Under the pieces are notes generated by a model that did no database searches, was not told where the DNA came from, and worked only from the letters and a program-made list of their open reading frames with translations. The translations under genes were made by a program, and so were the position numbers. From CAVVEQ01 sp963804865 (lineage in GTDB: Bacteria > Chloroflexota > Anaerolineae > Anaerolineales > Anaerolineaceae): 64,000 nucleotides of DNA. The stretch covers positions 496,001 to 560,000 of the forward strand of contig CAWDSH010000042.1 in assembly GCA_963804865.1 (NCBI GenBank), given 5' to 3'. This document shows, in pieces, positions 8,450 to 18,289 of this stretch; positions within the stretch are counted from its first letter, which is position 1, and each line of letters begins with the position of its first letter.

Positions 8450-10113
8450 TTGATTAAAAGTTATCGATTTATTGTTATAGGAGTAATACTTTGCCTGGCT
8501 GCGGCAGCATTGGGGTATTTCTGGACAACTGCCAATATTGAATCGCTTTATACCTACCGTTCACCCTTGAACGCAACCGTGCCTTTACCTCGAAATCCGT
8601 TGGGTGAACCCGCCACGGAGAGGGTGATCTTCGTACTGGTGGATGGCTTGAGATTGGATACATCTTTGAATGCAGACGTGATGCCCACCCTCAACACTCT
8701 ACGTCAACAGGGCGCATATGCGGTCATGCACAGTCGACCCACCTCGTTTTCCATGCCGGGTTACACCACGCTGCTGACCGGTGCGTGGCCTGATATGAAC
8801 GGTGGATCTTTGATGAATCTTGAATTTGAAGAGATCAATCCCTTCATTCAGGATGATCTCATTTCCGCGATCCATCGAACCGGAGGTAAAACCGCGATCT
8901 CGGGATTCATCTGGTTCCAAAAAATGGTTCCGCAGACCGCCGTGGATGCCAGTTTTTACACCGCGGGTGAGGATCGCAACGCCGATGAATTGGTGATGAA
9001 GAATGCACTGCCCTGGCTCGAAGATCGAAGCCATTCGTTTATTTTGATCCACCTGGACCAGGTGGATTACGCCGGACATCATGAGGGTGGAGCAAAAGAC
9101 GCGCGTTGGGATACGGCTGCCAGGCGGGTGGATGGCATGATCGCACAGGTCGTTGACCAGATGGATTTCAGGAGAGATACACTGGTTGTTTTGAGCGATC
9201 ACGGGCACATCCTGATCGGAGGGCATGGAGGTCAGGACGCGGATGTACTGCTGGAGCCATTTGTGCTGGTGGGAAAAGGGGTGACCCCCGGGGATTACAA
9301 GGATATTCAAATGGTGGATGTGGCACCAACGCTTGCCATTTTGCTTAGGCGCTGATATTCCGGCAGCCTCGCAAGGAGAGGTCCTCACGGATATGCTGGA
9401 TCTCCCTCAATCCACTCTGGAGATCCTTCCTATGGCCATTTCCAACCAACAGCTCAATTTGCTGGAAGCATACTTTAAGGCGATGGATGAGACCCCTCGT
9501 TATCTTGCAGGCGAAACGATCAATTCAACGATCGGCAATATCCGCGTGGAAGAGATCAAAAATAAACAAATTTGGGCTGAGCGGCTCCCCAGATATTTAA
9601 TGGTTGGTGTTGTGCTTTTGGCTGCTGGTTATTTGATCTATCGGAAAAGAAGTCAGATCCTGGTGTGGTTTCTCGCAGGTGCCATCTTCTATCATCTCAT
9701 ATTCAATTTTCGATTTGCCATCCTGGATGGAATGACTTATTCGTTGAGTTCCGTGATCGGGGAGACGGAATTTATCGCCTATTGTGCCCTGACATCGATC
9801 ATTAGTTTATTAATCGCCTGGTTTTTTGTGATGATCGGTCGAAAAGCGTTCAGCCAGACACCTTTGAAAGCCGCTGAAACATCCATGTCGCTGTCATTCG
9901 TTGTACTGGCTGTTTTATTCGTCCCGGCGCTGCTTCACTTTGCGGTGAATGGGTGGGCGATCGATCGTTTTCTCCCCAATTTTGCGCTGCAATTCGTGGC
10001 GGTACTGGCCATTGATCCAAATGATCTTCGTCGCTTTGCTGAGTGTGATCCTTGCCGGGATCAGCGCGGGGATTGCCTGGGGGATGCGTAGAAAATTAAA
10101 AAATAAGGCTTAA
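8450..10113 (+). CDS. Membrane-anchored alkaline-phosphatase-superfamily phosphodiesterase, twice frameshifted as read
   Basis: As read, the gene breaks into 8450-9355 and a second frame to 10091. Removing one base at 9345-9346 (TT) and one at 10009-10010 (CC) restores a single chain of about 553 aa ending at 10113. It would have an N-terminal membrane anchor (residues 5-27), a type I phosphodiesterase/nucleotide pyrophosphatase domain (VDGLRLDTS metal site, nucleophile in PGYTTLLTG, LSDHGH), then several C-terminal membrane helices ending in a positively charged tail (WGMRRKLKNKA). The junction becomes ILLGADIPAASQG, as in relatives. Start is TTG with AAAGGA upstream. The 3' end overlaps the convergent M50 gene by 18 bp. 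Decay cannot be excluded. Confidence 0.82.
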
Positions 10114-11292
10114 GGGAACAGGAACAAAAGTCAGGATAAAAACAGCGATGCTGATCATGCCAAGTATCCGGCGGTTCTTATCCAATGGTGTGATCTGATC
10201 CAAAGGCTCTGCATAAATACGCCCAAAGAAGAAGACCAGCACAACCCACAACCACCAGCCTGACCAGACGAAACCAAGGATTATCAACGCAATGGCAATG
10301 AATGGCATTGCCTTGCGTGCTTTTTCTTTTCCAAACAATACCTGGAAGATATGACCGCCATCCAGCGTGCCGGCGGGAATCAAGTTGAGGGCAGTCACCA
10401 GCAGACCAGCCCATCCTGCCCAGGCAACTGGGGAGAGCATCACATCCATTCCGCCCAATGGCGCAGGGCGGGAGGTAAAAAAGTATTGGAGCCAGTAAAG
10501 GAATGGAGAACCTCCGATGCTGGCTGGTTGGGGGAGTAACTGACCAAGGGTGACAAATTTCAAGAACAAGTAATACAGGGAATTGCCTTCGATCTGAATC
10601 CCACTCCCCGCCGGGAATGAGGTCGGGATGGCATCAATCGCGGACATGCGCAGACCGATAATGAGCACAATTGTGGCGACAACGAATCCAGATAGGGGAC
10701 CAGCAATCCCGATATCGAGCAGATGATTGCGGTTTTTTACGAAGCCTTTCATGTTAATAAATGCACCCATGGTCCCAAAGCCGAACGGCATGGGAATGAA
10801 ATAGGGCAGGGTGACATTAACTTTGTGGTATCTCCCGGCGAGGTAATGACCGAACTCATGCGTGCCGAGGATGGCGATCAGGCTGATCGCGTATGGAAAA
10901 CCTCCCGTTTGCAGGGCAACCAGGAATTCTGATAGGTTGGAAGGAAGCGCGTTGCCACCAACATATAAAATTCCGGCCAGGACCACGCTGAAAAAGGTCA
11001 GGATGAAAAGGATCAAATTGATGCGAGGATTGGATACTTTTGGTTTGGGGAGATCAGGTGCGATGATGATCGATTGGTTGTCTTTCTCCTTGCGGAATAA
11101 AGGCAGTAGCGCATGAGGTTTCAAAGCATCGGAAATTTGATCGTAAGCCTTACTTGAATCCTCGCCAATGAGCTTTCCCCGGTAACGGACGAGAAACCCC
11201 TGCTCGCGGGTGCCGTAAGTAATATCGGTTATAGAAAAGATGCGCCGGATAAGCGCATCCAGTTCTTCCTGGGTTATTGATGATGGCAGCAT
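10096..11292 (-). CDS. Site-2 protease family (M50) membrane metalloprotease
   Basis: 398-aa intramembrane zinc metalloprotease. HEFGH (zinc ligands and catalytic Glu) lies in the first core membrane helix and NLIPAGTLDGGH supplies the third ligand Asp near the C-terminal third. A cytosolic N-terminal domain of about 90 residues precedes the membrane helices and resembles the extra domain of the plant/cyanobacterial EGY-type branch. Substrate unknown; members cleave anti-sigma factors or signal remnants. It is the last gene before the convergent phosphodiesterase and lies downstream of tRNA-Sec on the same strand. Confidence 0.92.
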   Translation of the reverse strand: MLPSSITQEELDALIRRIFSITDITYGTREQGFLVRYRGKLIGEDSSKAYDQISDALKPHALLPLFRKEKDNQSIIIAPDLPKPKVSNPRINLILFILTFFSVVLAGILYVGGNALPSNLSEFLVALQTGGFPYAISLIAILGTHEFGHYLAGRYHKVNVTLPYFIPMPFGFGTMGAFINMKGFVKNRNHLLDIGIAGPLSGFVVATIVLIIGLRMSAIDAIPTSFPAGSGIQIEGNSLYYLFLKFVTLGQLLPQPASIGGSPFLYWLQYFFTSRPAPLGGMDVMLSPVAWAGWAGLLVTALNLIPAGTLDGGHIFQVLFGKEKARKAMPFIAIALIILGFVWSGWWLWVVLVFFFGRIYAEPLDQITPLDKNRRILGMISIAVFILTFVPVPLSLIF

Positions 11293-11330
11293 TCTTATTT
11301 TCTTTCTTTAGATCATTCAAAAAAATCAGG

Positions 11331-11424
11331 CGGGAATGGATGGGAGTCGAACCCACCACGGCCCGCAAAGCGACCCGACACCGGTTTTGAAGACCGGGGA
11401 GCCCACCGGGACTCATCCACTCCC
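11331..11424 (-). tRNA. selC: tRNA-Sec (anticodon TCA)
   Basis: 94-nt tRNA gene on the minus strand. The anticodon TCA (plus-strand 11388-11390) sits in CTTCAAA flanked by a perfect CCGGT/ACCGG stem. Bacterial tRNA-Sec traits are visible: an 8-bp acceptor stem (GGGAGTGG / CCATTCCC), a T-arm with GGTTCGACTCC, a long variable arm (about 11355-11380) and a total length far above ordinary tRNAs. CC of the CCA end is encoded but the final A is not. It implies that the organism makes selenoproteins; selA, selB and selD are not in the window. Confidence 0.93.
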
Positions 11425-11488
11425 GGGGATAAGCATACCAAAGAGGATGGGGATTGACAAGCCTGACCATTCAAAACCTGTTGAGAAT

Positions 11489-12307
11489 TTAATTCCATTG
11501 GCACTGGGTCAATCTTTCACTCAATTCCCATAATCGTTTTCGCAGTTCCCGATCATCGGCAAGCGGTGAATACGGCGCGATCTTACAGGCATCGAAATAT
11601 TCACCGCTTATCGTTTCGACATCCGGGGAGCTGGCAAGATAAACCGATGTGGCAGCTCCTGCCTGAAGGCTAATACCTTTGAAATCCGGAAATCTCGCAC
11701 GGAGCATCTTGGTATCGACCGCGCCGGGGTGGAGGCAATTGCAGGTGATGCCGCTGCTTTCTAATCGTTCCGCCAGCTCTTTGGTGAACATGACGAGAGC
11801 CAATTTTGTTGTTGTGTAGGCATGCCAGCCAATAAATGATTTTTCTCCCTGAAGGTTTTCAAAATCGATCCTGGCTTTCACATGAACAGAAGAACTGACA
11901 TTGATGATCCTGGATGGTTTCCCATTTTGGATCAGGTCCATTAGAAGGTTGGTCAGGAGAAAGGGAGCGAGGTAATTCACCGCAAAGGTCATTTCATAAC
12001 CATCTTCCGTAAGCTGCCGTTCTGTCAAATCCACGCCAGCATTATTGATCAGCACATTGATTTGATCAGTCAGACCATGAACTTGAGCTGCCAGGTCGCG
12101 GACCTGTTCTTGCGAACCAAGATCTGCCATGACAAACTCGACCTGGTGATTTCCAGTCGACTTGATGATCTCTTCCCTGGCGATCTCGCCACGTTCCTGA
12201 TTTCGCCCGTGCAGCAAGATCCTTGCTCCCATACGTGCGAGCTCCTGGGCTGCCTGTTTTCCTATGCCATCCGTGGATCCGGTGATTAAAACTGTTTTAT
12301 CCTGCAT
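11489..12307 (-). CDS. Short-chain dehydrogenase/reductase, retinol-dehydrogenase-like
   Basis: 272-aa NAD(P)-dependent SDR. TGSTDGIG cofactor motif at residues 8-15, NNAG near residue 88, catalytic Ser in INVSSS, and the YxxxK pair in YTTTK. The start at 12307 (MQDKTVLITG) has GAGGA upstream; the frame continues 39 codons further but without a ribosome-binding site. Sequence style is that of eukaryote-like retinol dehydrogenases; substrate not predictable. Monocistronic, downstream of nothing on its strand. Confidence 0.9.
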   Translation of the reverse strand: MQDKTVLITGSTDGIGKQAAQELARMGARILLHGRNQERGEIAREEIIKSTGNHQVEFVMADLGSQEQVRDLAAQVHGLTDQINVLINNAGVDLTERQLTEDGYEMTFAVNYLAPFLLTNLLMDLIQNGKPSRIINVSSSVHVKARIDFENLQGEKSFIGWHAYTTTKLALVMFTKELAERLESSGITCNCLHPGAVDTKMLRARFPDFKGISLQAGAATSVYLASSPDVETISGEYFDACKIAPYSPLADDRELRKRLWELSERLTQCQWN

Positions 12308-12429
12308 AATGTCCTCGGGTAATAATTTGGTATCAATTATCTCATCAAAAGAATTCGTTATAGGAAACATGACTAAACATTGAAAGAATGCAACGGATAG
12401 TTTTATTATTGAAATAAATGACATTCTTC

Positions 12430-12458
12430 TTGTAATTATCCCGGATATTTGCTATATT
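12430..12458 (+). promoter_or_regulatory. Promoter of the oligopeptide transporter operon
   Basis: TTGTAA, 17-bp spacer, TATATT, about 65 nt before the binding-protein start codon. Confidence 0.6.
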
Positions 12459-12523
12459 CTTAGGTTAGCCCTATTGATGCTTGGGGAAAAGCAAAGGTTC
12501 GTAAATTTTCAAGGAGGAATAGG

Positions 12524-14209
12524 ATGAACAGGAAATGGCAAGTGATTTGCGTTATTGTGGTGTTCAGCCTGATCCTGGCAGCATGCGGGGGGAAGACTAC
12601 ACAGCCCACCCCTGCAGATACAGGGTCAGAACCAGAACCAACAGAACCCAGTGTTTTACGGATAGGCTGGGCAGGCAGCCCGGATACACTAAACCCGGGG
12701 ACTGCAATTCTCAGTGAAGCATACGTCATCTTTGAATTGGCCTACAGTGCACTATTCGGGCAAAATCTCGATGGCACTTACAGCCTCGACCTGGCGGAGA
12801 GTTATGAGGTCAGCGATGACGGCTTGACCTATACATTCCATCTCAAGCCCAATGTCAAATTCCACGACGGTACTCCGCTGACAGCAAAAGATGTTGTATT
12901 TTCTTTCGAGCTGTACCAGGCTAACGTGGATTTCCCATATATGAATACTTATACGGCTTCCTTTGATACCATAGAAGCCCCGGATGACAGCACCGTGGTT
13001 CTCACGTTAATCGAGGCGATCCCTAGTATCGAATACAATACCCTCTTCCTGTACATTTTGCCCGAGCATGTCTGGTCTCAATACGAGGGAACAGCCGTTT
13101 TGGAATTCGAGAATATGGAATTGATCGGATCTGGACCATTTAAGTTGTTGGATTATGCCCAGGGCGAATATGTCCACATGGCAAAAAATCCGGATTTCTA
13201 TGGGCAAGTCCCCAAAGTGGATGAAGTTGTTCTCCAGACCTTCAGTAACGAGGACGCCCTGGTGCAAGCCATCAAAACCGATCAGGTCGATATGATCACC
13301 GAGATGCCGTTAACGGCTGTTGAGTCTCTGAAGAGTTCTGAGAATGTCGCAGTGGTTGTTGGCGCCCCGCTTGCTCCAGATGTGACCGATATCATTTTTA
13401 ACCAGGTACTGCCCGAGAATTGCCCACCAGGTGATGGTGTGTGCACAGGGCACCCTGCGCTGCTCGATAAAGAGCTTCGTAAAGCTCTCTCTTATGCCAC
13501 TAACAAGCAGGAATTGATCGATATCGTCCTGCTTGGCATGGGCGCCATGGGTCGCACGGTTATCCCCGACAGCCTCCTCCCATGGTATAACGACTCCTTC
13601 AAAGATCGCCCATTCGATCTCGATGAAGCCAATCGCATCCTGGATGAGGCTGGATACCTGGATGCAGATGGTGATGGCGTAAGGGATATGCCGGATGGCA
13701 GCCGCCCGCTCACCTTCCGCTTGAATTGGCCAAATGACAGCACTATTGCTCCCCGCCTGGCTGAATTGCTTGCCAAAACATGGGAAAAAGCTGGTGTGAA
13801 GCTGGAGCTGCAAGCACTCGATCCTGATGCACTTACCTCCGTGTGCTGCCCGGCATTCGATTTCGATATCATCATTTGGGGTTGGGGTTCTGACCCAGAT
13901 CCCACCTTCCTGCTGAGCGTGATGACAACAGATGAGATCCCGTCTGGAATGAGTGAAACAGGATACAGCAATCCGAAATATGATGAGCTTTATGCGCAGC
14001 AAACCGTTGAACTGGATCCCGCCAAACGGAAAGATATGGTTTGGGAAATGCAGCAACTCGTTTTCGACGATACCGTGTACATCATCCCGTTTTACGCGCG
14101 AGCAGTGCAAGCATACCGCACCGATACGTTCAAGGGATGGATCGTCGACCAACCAAAACTTTCTCTGGACGATGTCACCTCATTGGTAGTTGTCGAACCA
14201 GTGAAATAG
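12524..14209 (+). CDS. Oligopeptide/dipeptide ABC transporter substrate-binding lipoprotein (SBP_bac_5)
   Basis: 561-aa binding protein. Signal peptide with lipobox LAAC (Cys21), then the canonical family order: N-terminal lobe (LAESYEVSDDGLTYTFHL, NVKFHDGTPLTAKDVVFSFE), hinge IGSGPFKL, C-terminal lobe (RKALSYATNKQELID, WGWGSDPDP). It captures peptides outside the membrane for the permeases and ATPases encoded next. RBS AAGGAGGAATAGG. This colinear copy is a useful in-window control for the permuted homologue at 26958. Confidence 0.95.
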   Translation: MNRKWQVICVIVVFSLILAACGGKTTQPTPADTGSEPEPTEPSVLRIGWAGSPDTLNPGTAILSEAYVIFELAYSALFGQNLDGTYSLDLAESYEVSDDGLTYTFHLKPNVKFHDGTPLTAKDVVFSFELYQANVDFPYMNTYTASFDTIEAPDDSTVVLTLIEAIPSIEYNTLFLYILPEHVWSQYEGTAVLEFENMELIGSGPFKLLDYAQGEYVHMAKNPDFYGQVPKVDEVVLQTFSNEDALVQAIKTDQVDMITEMPLTAVESLKSSENVAVVVGAPLAPDVTDIIFNQVLPENCPPGDGVCTGHPALLDKELRKALSYATNKQELIDIVLLGMGAMGRTVIPDSLLPWYNDSFKDRPFDLDEANRILDEAGYLDADGDGVRDMPDGSRPLTFRLNWPNDSTIAPRLAELLAKTWEKAGVKLELQALDPDALTSVCCPAFDFDIIIWGWGSDPDPTFLLSVMTTDEIPSGMSETGYSNPKYDELYAQQTVELDPAKRKDMVWEMQQLVFDDTVYIIPFYARAVQAYRTDTFKGWIVDQPKLSLDDVTSLVVVEPVK

Positions 14210-14241
14210 ATTTAAGAATAAGAATTATCAGCTAGATAACA

Positions 14242-14278
14242 GACCTCCCAGAAGCCTGAAGAGATGACCTGGGAGGTC
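14242..14278 (+). promoter_or_regulatory. Intercistronic hairpin after the binding-protein gene
   Basis: 10-bp perfect stem (GACCTCCCAG / CTGGGAGGTC) with a 17-nt loop in the 93-nt gap before the permease gene. No U-tract follows, so it more likely protects the binding-protein mRNA or attenuates than terminates. Confidence 0.5.
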
Positions 14279-14302
14279 ATATTAAAAATATAGAGGATCA
14301 CC

Positions 14303-15334
14303 TTGAAACGATTCAAGTATCTGCTCAATAAAATTGGCTGGGCAGTTTTTTCTGTGCTCTTTGTGCTGGTCCTCAACTTCTTTCTATTCCGAGTGCTTCC
14401 AGGTGATCCCGCCAGGGCAGGAGTCCGTGACCCCAGGATGACCAAGGAAGCCCAGGATGCGATCCGCATCCGCTTTGGATTGGATAAGCCGGTCATCAAT
14501 TGCTTTGAAACACTCAATCCCTTGAAGCTGGGACCGTGCCTTATCGACCCGATGGAAACGCAATTTTTCATCTATGTAAAAAACTTGCTGCAAGGTGACC
14601 TGGGTATCAGTTATCATACCAAAAGACCTGTCGCTGACATGCTGGGTGAATTCCTGGTCAATACCGTCATCCTGATCGGTATTGGTGAGGTGATTTCGAT
14701 TCTATTGGGAATGGCACTGGGTCTCCTTGCAGCCTGGAAATCACACACACCGATCGATTTCGGTGCACTCATATTCAGCCTGGTTGCCTGGAGTCTGCCC
14801 ACATTCTGGCTGGGGATCATGCTCCTGTTTGCCGGGTCAACCTGGTTGGGTTTACCGGTGGTTGGAAAATTCTCGGCAGGCGCAGGACTTCGAACCGGCT
14901 GGCCTATGATTCTGGATGTTTCCAGGCACCTGATCCTACCGACCATCACCCTGACGATCATCCTGTTGGGTGAATACATGCTCATCATGCGCAGTGCAGT
15001 GCTGGAAGTGCTTTCTGAAGATTACATCCTCACCGCCAAGGCAAAAGGTCTCAGTACGTTTCGAATCCTCGTCGATCATGCGCTAAAAAATGCCATGCTG
15101 CCAATGGTCACCATCATCGCGTTAAATCTCGGTTTCACCGTGGCGGGTGCCATCCAGATAGAATCTGTATTCTCCTGGCCTGGTCTGGGCCTGGCTATTT
15201 TTGAGGCGGTTGGCAGGCGCGATTACCCGATGCTGCAGGGGGCTTTCCTTCTGATCGCTGTGAGCGTCATTTTTGCGAACTTGTTCGCAGAATTACTTTA
15301 TTCGTATCTAGATCCACGCATCCAGGCGAGTTGA
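14303..15334 (+). CDS. Peptide ABC transporter permease, DppB-like
   Basis: 343-aa inner-membrane permease of the binding-protein-dependent (BPD_transp_1) family. N-terminal membrane helix FSVLFVLVLNFFLFRVLPGDP, then five more helices after about residue 105, with the EAA-type loop AKAKGLSTFRILVDHALKNA that contacts the ATPases. Start is TTG with GAGGA upstream. Pairs with the next gene to form the transmembrane channel. Confidence 0.95.
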   Translation: MKRFKYLLNKIGWAVFSVLFVLVLNFFLFRVLPGDPARAGVRDPRMTKEAQDAIRIRFGLDKPVINCFETLNPLKLGPCLIDPMETQFFIYVKNLLQGDLGISYHTKRPVADMLGEFLVNTVILIGIGEVISILLGMALGLLAAWKSHTPIDFGALIFSLVAWSLPTFWLGIMLLFAGSTWLGLPVVGKFSAGAGLRTGWPMILDVSRHLILPTITLTIILLGEYMLIMRSAVLEVLSEDYILTAKAKGLSTFRILVDHALKNAMLPMVTIIALNLGFTVAGAIQIESVFSWPGLGLAIFEAVGRRDYPMLQGAFLLIAVSVIFANLFAELLYSYLDPRIQAS

Positions 15335-15336
15335 CC

Positions 15337-16272
15337 ATGGAATATTCTCCAGCTCCTTCCGGATTCAAAGGATTTCTAAAAAGCATCAAAGGCAACTGGA
15401 TGGCGATCATCGGTTTTGCCATGCTTTTGATCTCTGTCATCATGGCAGTATTTTCCCCATGGATCGCACCTTATGATCCCAAGGCGGAGATGGAAATAGG
15501 AATATCGGATATCTATAATCCACCCAGCACGGCTCACATTTTTGGAACTGATGATGCCGGTAGGGATGTTTTCTCCAATTTCATATACGGCGCAAGAGTA
15601 TCGCTCATTGTGGGTTTCTTTGCGTCATTCATCTCGATAATCATTGGAGGTGTCATTGGAATCGTTTCCGGATTCTATGGCGGAAAAATCGAGACTTTCC
15701 TGATGCGTTTCACTGATATTATCCTTGTGATCCCGGCCTTGCCGCTTGCGGTGGTGCTGGTGGCGATCACCAAACCAAGCCTGATGAATATCATCTTCGT
15801 CATCGGCATCACAGGCTGGACCAGCTCCGCCCGTTTGATCCGATCCCAAACCCTGTCAGTAAAAGAGCGAAAGTTTGTGTTGAGAGCAAGAGCCATTGGC
15901 TCGAGCAACATGCATATCATCCGCTACCATATATTTCCTTTAGTGCTGCCGTTGATGGTTGCCAATACGATCCTGGTCATCTCCCTGTCAATCCTTGAGG
16001 AAAGTACTCTTAGCTTCCTCGGTTTGGCGGATCCCACCACACTAAGCTGGGGTCAAATGTTGAATTTTGCCTTTACCCGCGGAGGCGTGAGCGCGGGTGC
16101 CTGGTGGGCACTGGTTGTACCCGGGCTGGGAATCGTCTGGGTGGTCTTGGGTTTGACTCTCCTGGGGCATGGTTTGGAATGGATCTTCAATCCACGCCTG
16201 GAATGGCATCACCTTTCAGTAGGAAAGCACATGGTGGAGCGGAGTGCTTCTGGAGGCGGGCATGGTGGATAA
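15337..16272 (+). CDS. Peptide ABC transporter permease, DppC-like
   Basis: 311-aa partner permease. OppC N-terminal helix (IIGFAMLLISVIMAVFSPWIAPYDP), then the HIFGTDDAGRDVFS segment typical of DppC, then the channel domain with EAA loop LRARAIGSSNMHIIRYHIFP. ATG at 15337 is preferred to the in-frame TTG at 15331, which overlaps the upstream stop; both are possible. Confidence 0.95.
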   Translation: MEYSPAPSGFKGFLKSIKGNWMAIIGFAMLLISVIMAVFSPWIAPYDPKAEMEIGISDIYNPPSTAHIFGTDDAGRDVFSNFIYGARVSLIVGFFASFISIIIGGVIGIVSGFYGGKIETFLMRFTDIILVIPALPLAVVLVAITKPSLMNIIFVIGITGWTSSARLIRSQTLSVKERKFVLRARAIGSSNMHIIRYHIFPLVLPLMVANTILVISLSILEESTLSFLGLADPTTLSWGQMLNFAFTRGGVSAGAWWALVVPGLGIVWVVLGLTLLGHGLEWIFNPRLEWHHLSVGKHMVERSASGGGHGG

Positions 16273-17251
16273 GAAAACCAATCCTCCCATCCTGGAAGTC
16301 AGCCACCTATCCATCGATTATGTGCCTGATAAAGGTACCCGGCTGAGAGCCGTGGATGATGTCAGTTTCACACTACACGAGGGCGAAATGCTCGGATTGG
16401 TGGGTGAAAGCGGCTGCGGCAAGACCACGCTTGTGCTCAGTATTCTAAGACTGCTGCCGATAGCCGGAAGAATTGTATCTGGGAAGATCCTCTACAGGGG
16501 AAAAGATATTCTCGACCTCAAGGAAAACGAGATGGGGCAGGTGCGCTGGGATGAGATCAGTATCATATTCCAGGGCGCCATGAATGCCCTGAATCCAGTC
16601 ACCTCCATTCGCGACCAGATCGCTGAAGCCATCACCTGCCATACCGATCTTGAAAATCGCACGGCGATTGATAATCGGGTGGCAGAGTTATTGGAAATGG
16701 TCGGAATCTCGGGCAACAGGAAAGAACAATATCCATTTCAATTTTCGGGAGGAATGCGCCAGAGAGCCATGATCGCCATGGCATTGGCCTGCAATCCTTC
16801 CGTGGTCATCGCGGATGAACCGACCACCGCTTTGGACGTGATGATCCAGGCGCAAATCCTGGAATTGCTCGAAGAGCTCGGCAGGAAGCTGGGCCTGGCA
16901 GTCATCCTTGTGACACATGACCTTGGCGTGGTTGCCGAGATCTGTGATCACGTGCTGGTCATGTACGGCGGGGTGACCGCCGAATATGGGAATGTGGACA
17001 AGATCTACAATCACCCGGTGCACCCCTATACCCAGAATTTGATAAAGGCATTTCCCGACCTTTCCAATCCCAGTGGGAAATTGATATCAATTCCGGGTTA
17101 CCCGCCACGGTTGGACCAGCTGCCCAAGGGCTGCCGCTTCGAACCGCGCTGCTCGCAGGCATTTGATCGATGTAAGGTGGAAAAACCGCCGATCTATGAG
17201 CTAAAAGATCAACACCAGGCAAGCTGCTTTCTGGTGGAGGGGCAGGAATGA
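16262..17251 (+). CDS. Peptide ABC transporter ATP-binding protein, DppD-like
   Basis: 329-aa ATPase: Walker A GESGCGKT, signature FSGGMRQRAM, Walker B VVIADEPTTALD, switch His in VTHDLG, and the C-terminal oligopeptide-ATPase extension with four-Cys pattern (CRFEPRC...C...C). The ATG at 16262 is chosen because GGAGGCGGG precedes it; it overlaps the permease gene by 11 bp. Confidence 0.95.
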   Translation: MVDKKTNPPILEVSHLSIDYVPDKGTRLRAVDDVSFTLHEGEMLGLVGESGCGKTTLVLSILRLLPIAGRIVSGKILYRGKDILDLKENEMGQVRWDEISIIFQGAMNALNPVTSIRDQIAEAITCHTDLENRTAIDNRVAELLEMVGISGNRKEQYPFQFSGGMRQRAMIAMALACNPSVVIADEPTTALDVMIQAQILELLEELGRKLGLAVILVTHDLGVVAEICDHVLVMYGGVTAEYGNVDKIYNHPVHPYTQNLIKAFPDLSNPSGKLISIPGYPPRLDQLPKGCRFEPRCSQAFDRCKVEKPPIYELKDQHQASCFLVEGQE

Positions 17252-18246
17252 AGACCGAATCCATCCTCTCCATCGTCGATTTGAAAAAATACTTCCGCGC
17301 GGAAAAAAGTGGTGTCTGGGGTTCGGGAGAGAAATTAGTCCATGCCATCGATGGCGTATCCTTTGAGCTTGCCCGCGGGGAGATCATGGCTCTGGCAGGG
17401 GAAAGCGGGTGCGGGAAGTCAACCCTGGCATTAACTCTGATGAGCCTTGAAAAACCGACTGCAGGCAGCATTATTTTTGAAGGCAAGGATATCGCCGGGG
17501 CGAAGGGGGCGGAGTTGAAAGCTCTGCGCCGTAAGATCCAAATGGTATTCCAGGATCCCTATGAATCTTTAAATCCGCTGATGACCATCCGGGAGATCGT
17601 CGCCGAGCCGCTGGAAGTGCATAAATTGACTTCCAGTCTTGAAGAAAAAGAAACCCGGGTGCGAAGAGCCCTCGAAGATGCAGGTCTGAAACCTGCGGAG
17701 GTCTACCTGGATCGGCTACCGCACGAGCTATCCGGTGGACAACGCCAACGGGTGGTGGTGGCAGGGGCACTGGTATTAAAACCGATCGTACTCCTCGCTG
17801 ACGAACCCGTTTCCATGCTTGATGTGAGTATCAGGGCTGAGATCCTCAATTTACTATCGGATTTGCGTACTGAAAAGGGCATCTCCGTAATATTCATCAC
17901 GCATGATATGGCTACAGCAGCAAATATCTGCGAGCGGATTGCGGTAATGTACCTGGGAAGAATTGTAGAGACTGGTCCCACGCATCAAGTTCTTAATAAT
18001 CCACACCACCCCTATACAAAAGCGCTGCTCTCCGTGATCCCCATCCCCAATCCCAGGCACCGGAAAAAGCGCATAATTTTGCAGGGTGCCCCTCCCAACG
18101 CCATCGAAATCCCATCGGGCTGCCGGTTTCATCCACGCTGCCCCGTGGTGTTCGATCGATGCCGGAAGGAAGATCCCGGATTGATGCCTGCCCACCATCC
18201 GCATCAAACAGCCTGCTGGTTGATGGAACATTCCAAACAAGCCTGA
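17248..18246 (+). CDS. Peptide ABC transporter ATP-binding protein, DppF-like
   Basis: 332-aa second ATPase of the importer: GESGCGKST, ELSGGQRQRVV, VLLADEPVSMLD, ITHDMA, and C-terminal CRFHPRC cluster. ATGA overlap with the preceding ATPase gene gives translational coupling and equimolar dimer partners. Confidence 0.95.
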   Translation: MKTESILSIVDLKKYFRAEKSGVWGSGEKLVHAIDGVSFELARGEIMALAGESGCGKSTLALTLMSLEKPTAGSIIFEGKDIAGAKGAELKALRRKIQMVFQDPYESLNPLMTIREIVAEPLEVHKLTSSLEEKETRVRRALEDAGLKPAEVYLDRLPHELSGGQRQRVVVAGALVLKPIVLLADEPVSMLDVSIRAEILNLLSDLRTEKGISVIFITHDMATAANICERIAVMYLGRIVETGPTHQVLNNPHHPYTKALLSVIPIPNPRHRKKRIILQGAPPNAIEIPSGCRFHPRCPVVFDRCRKEDPGLMPAHHPHQTACWLMEHSKQA

Positions 18247-18289
18247 TCGTAATTTCCCGCCCAATTGCGGTTTCAATTTGGAGGGTGAT

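Noticed and set aside
9351..9356. In-frame TGA of the phosphodiesterase as a selenocysteine codon, given the tRNA-Sec nearby
   Set aside because: Reading on in the same frame gives no family sequence, while a one-base shift restores it exactly.
16336..16353. GTACCCGGCTGAGAGCC resembling a TPP riboswitch core
   Set aside because: Falls inside the DppD-like coding frame and lacks the other conserved TPP segments.
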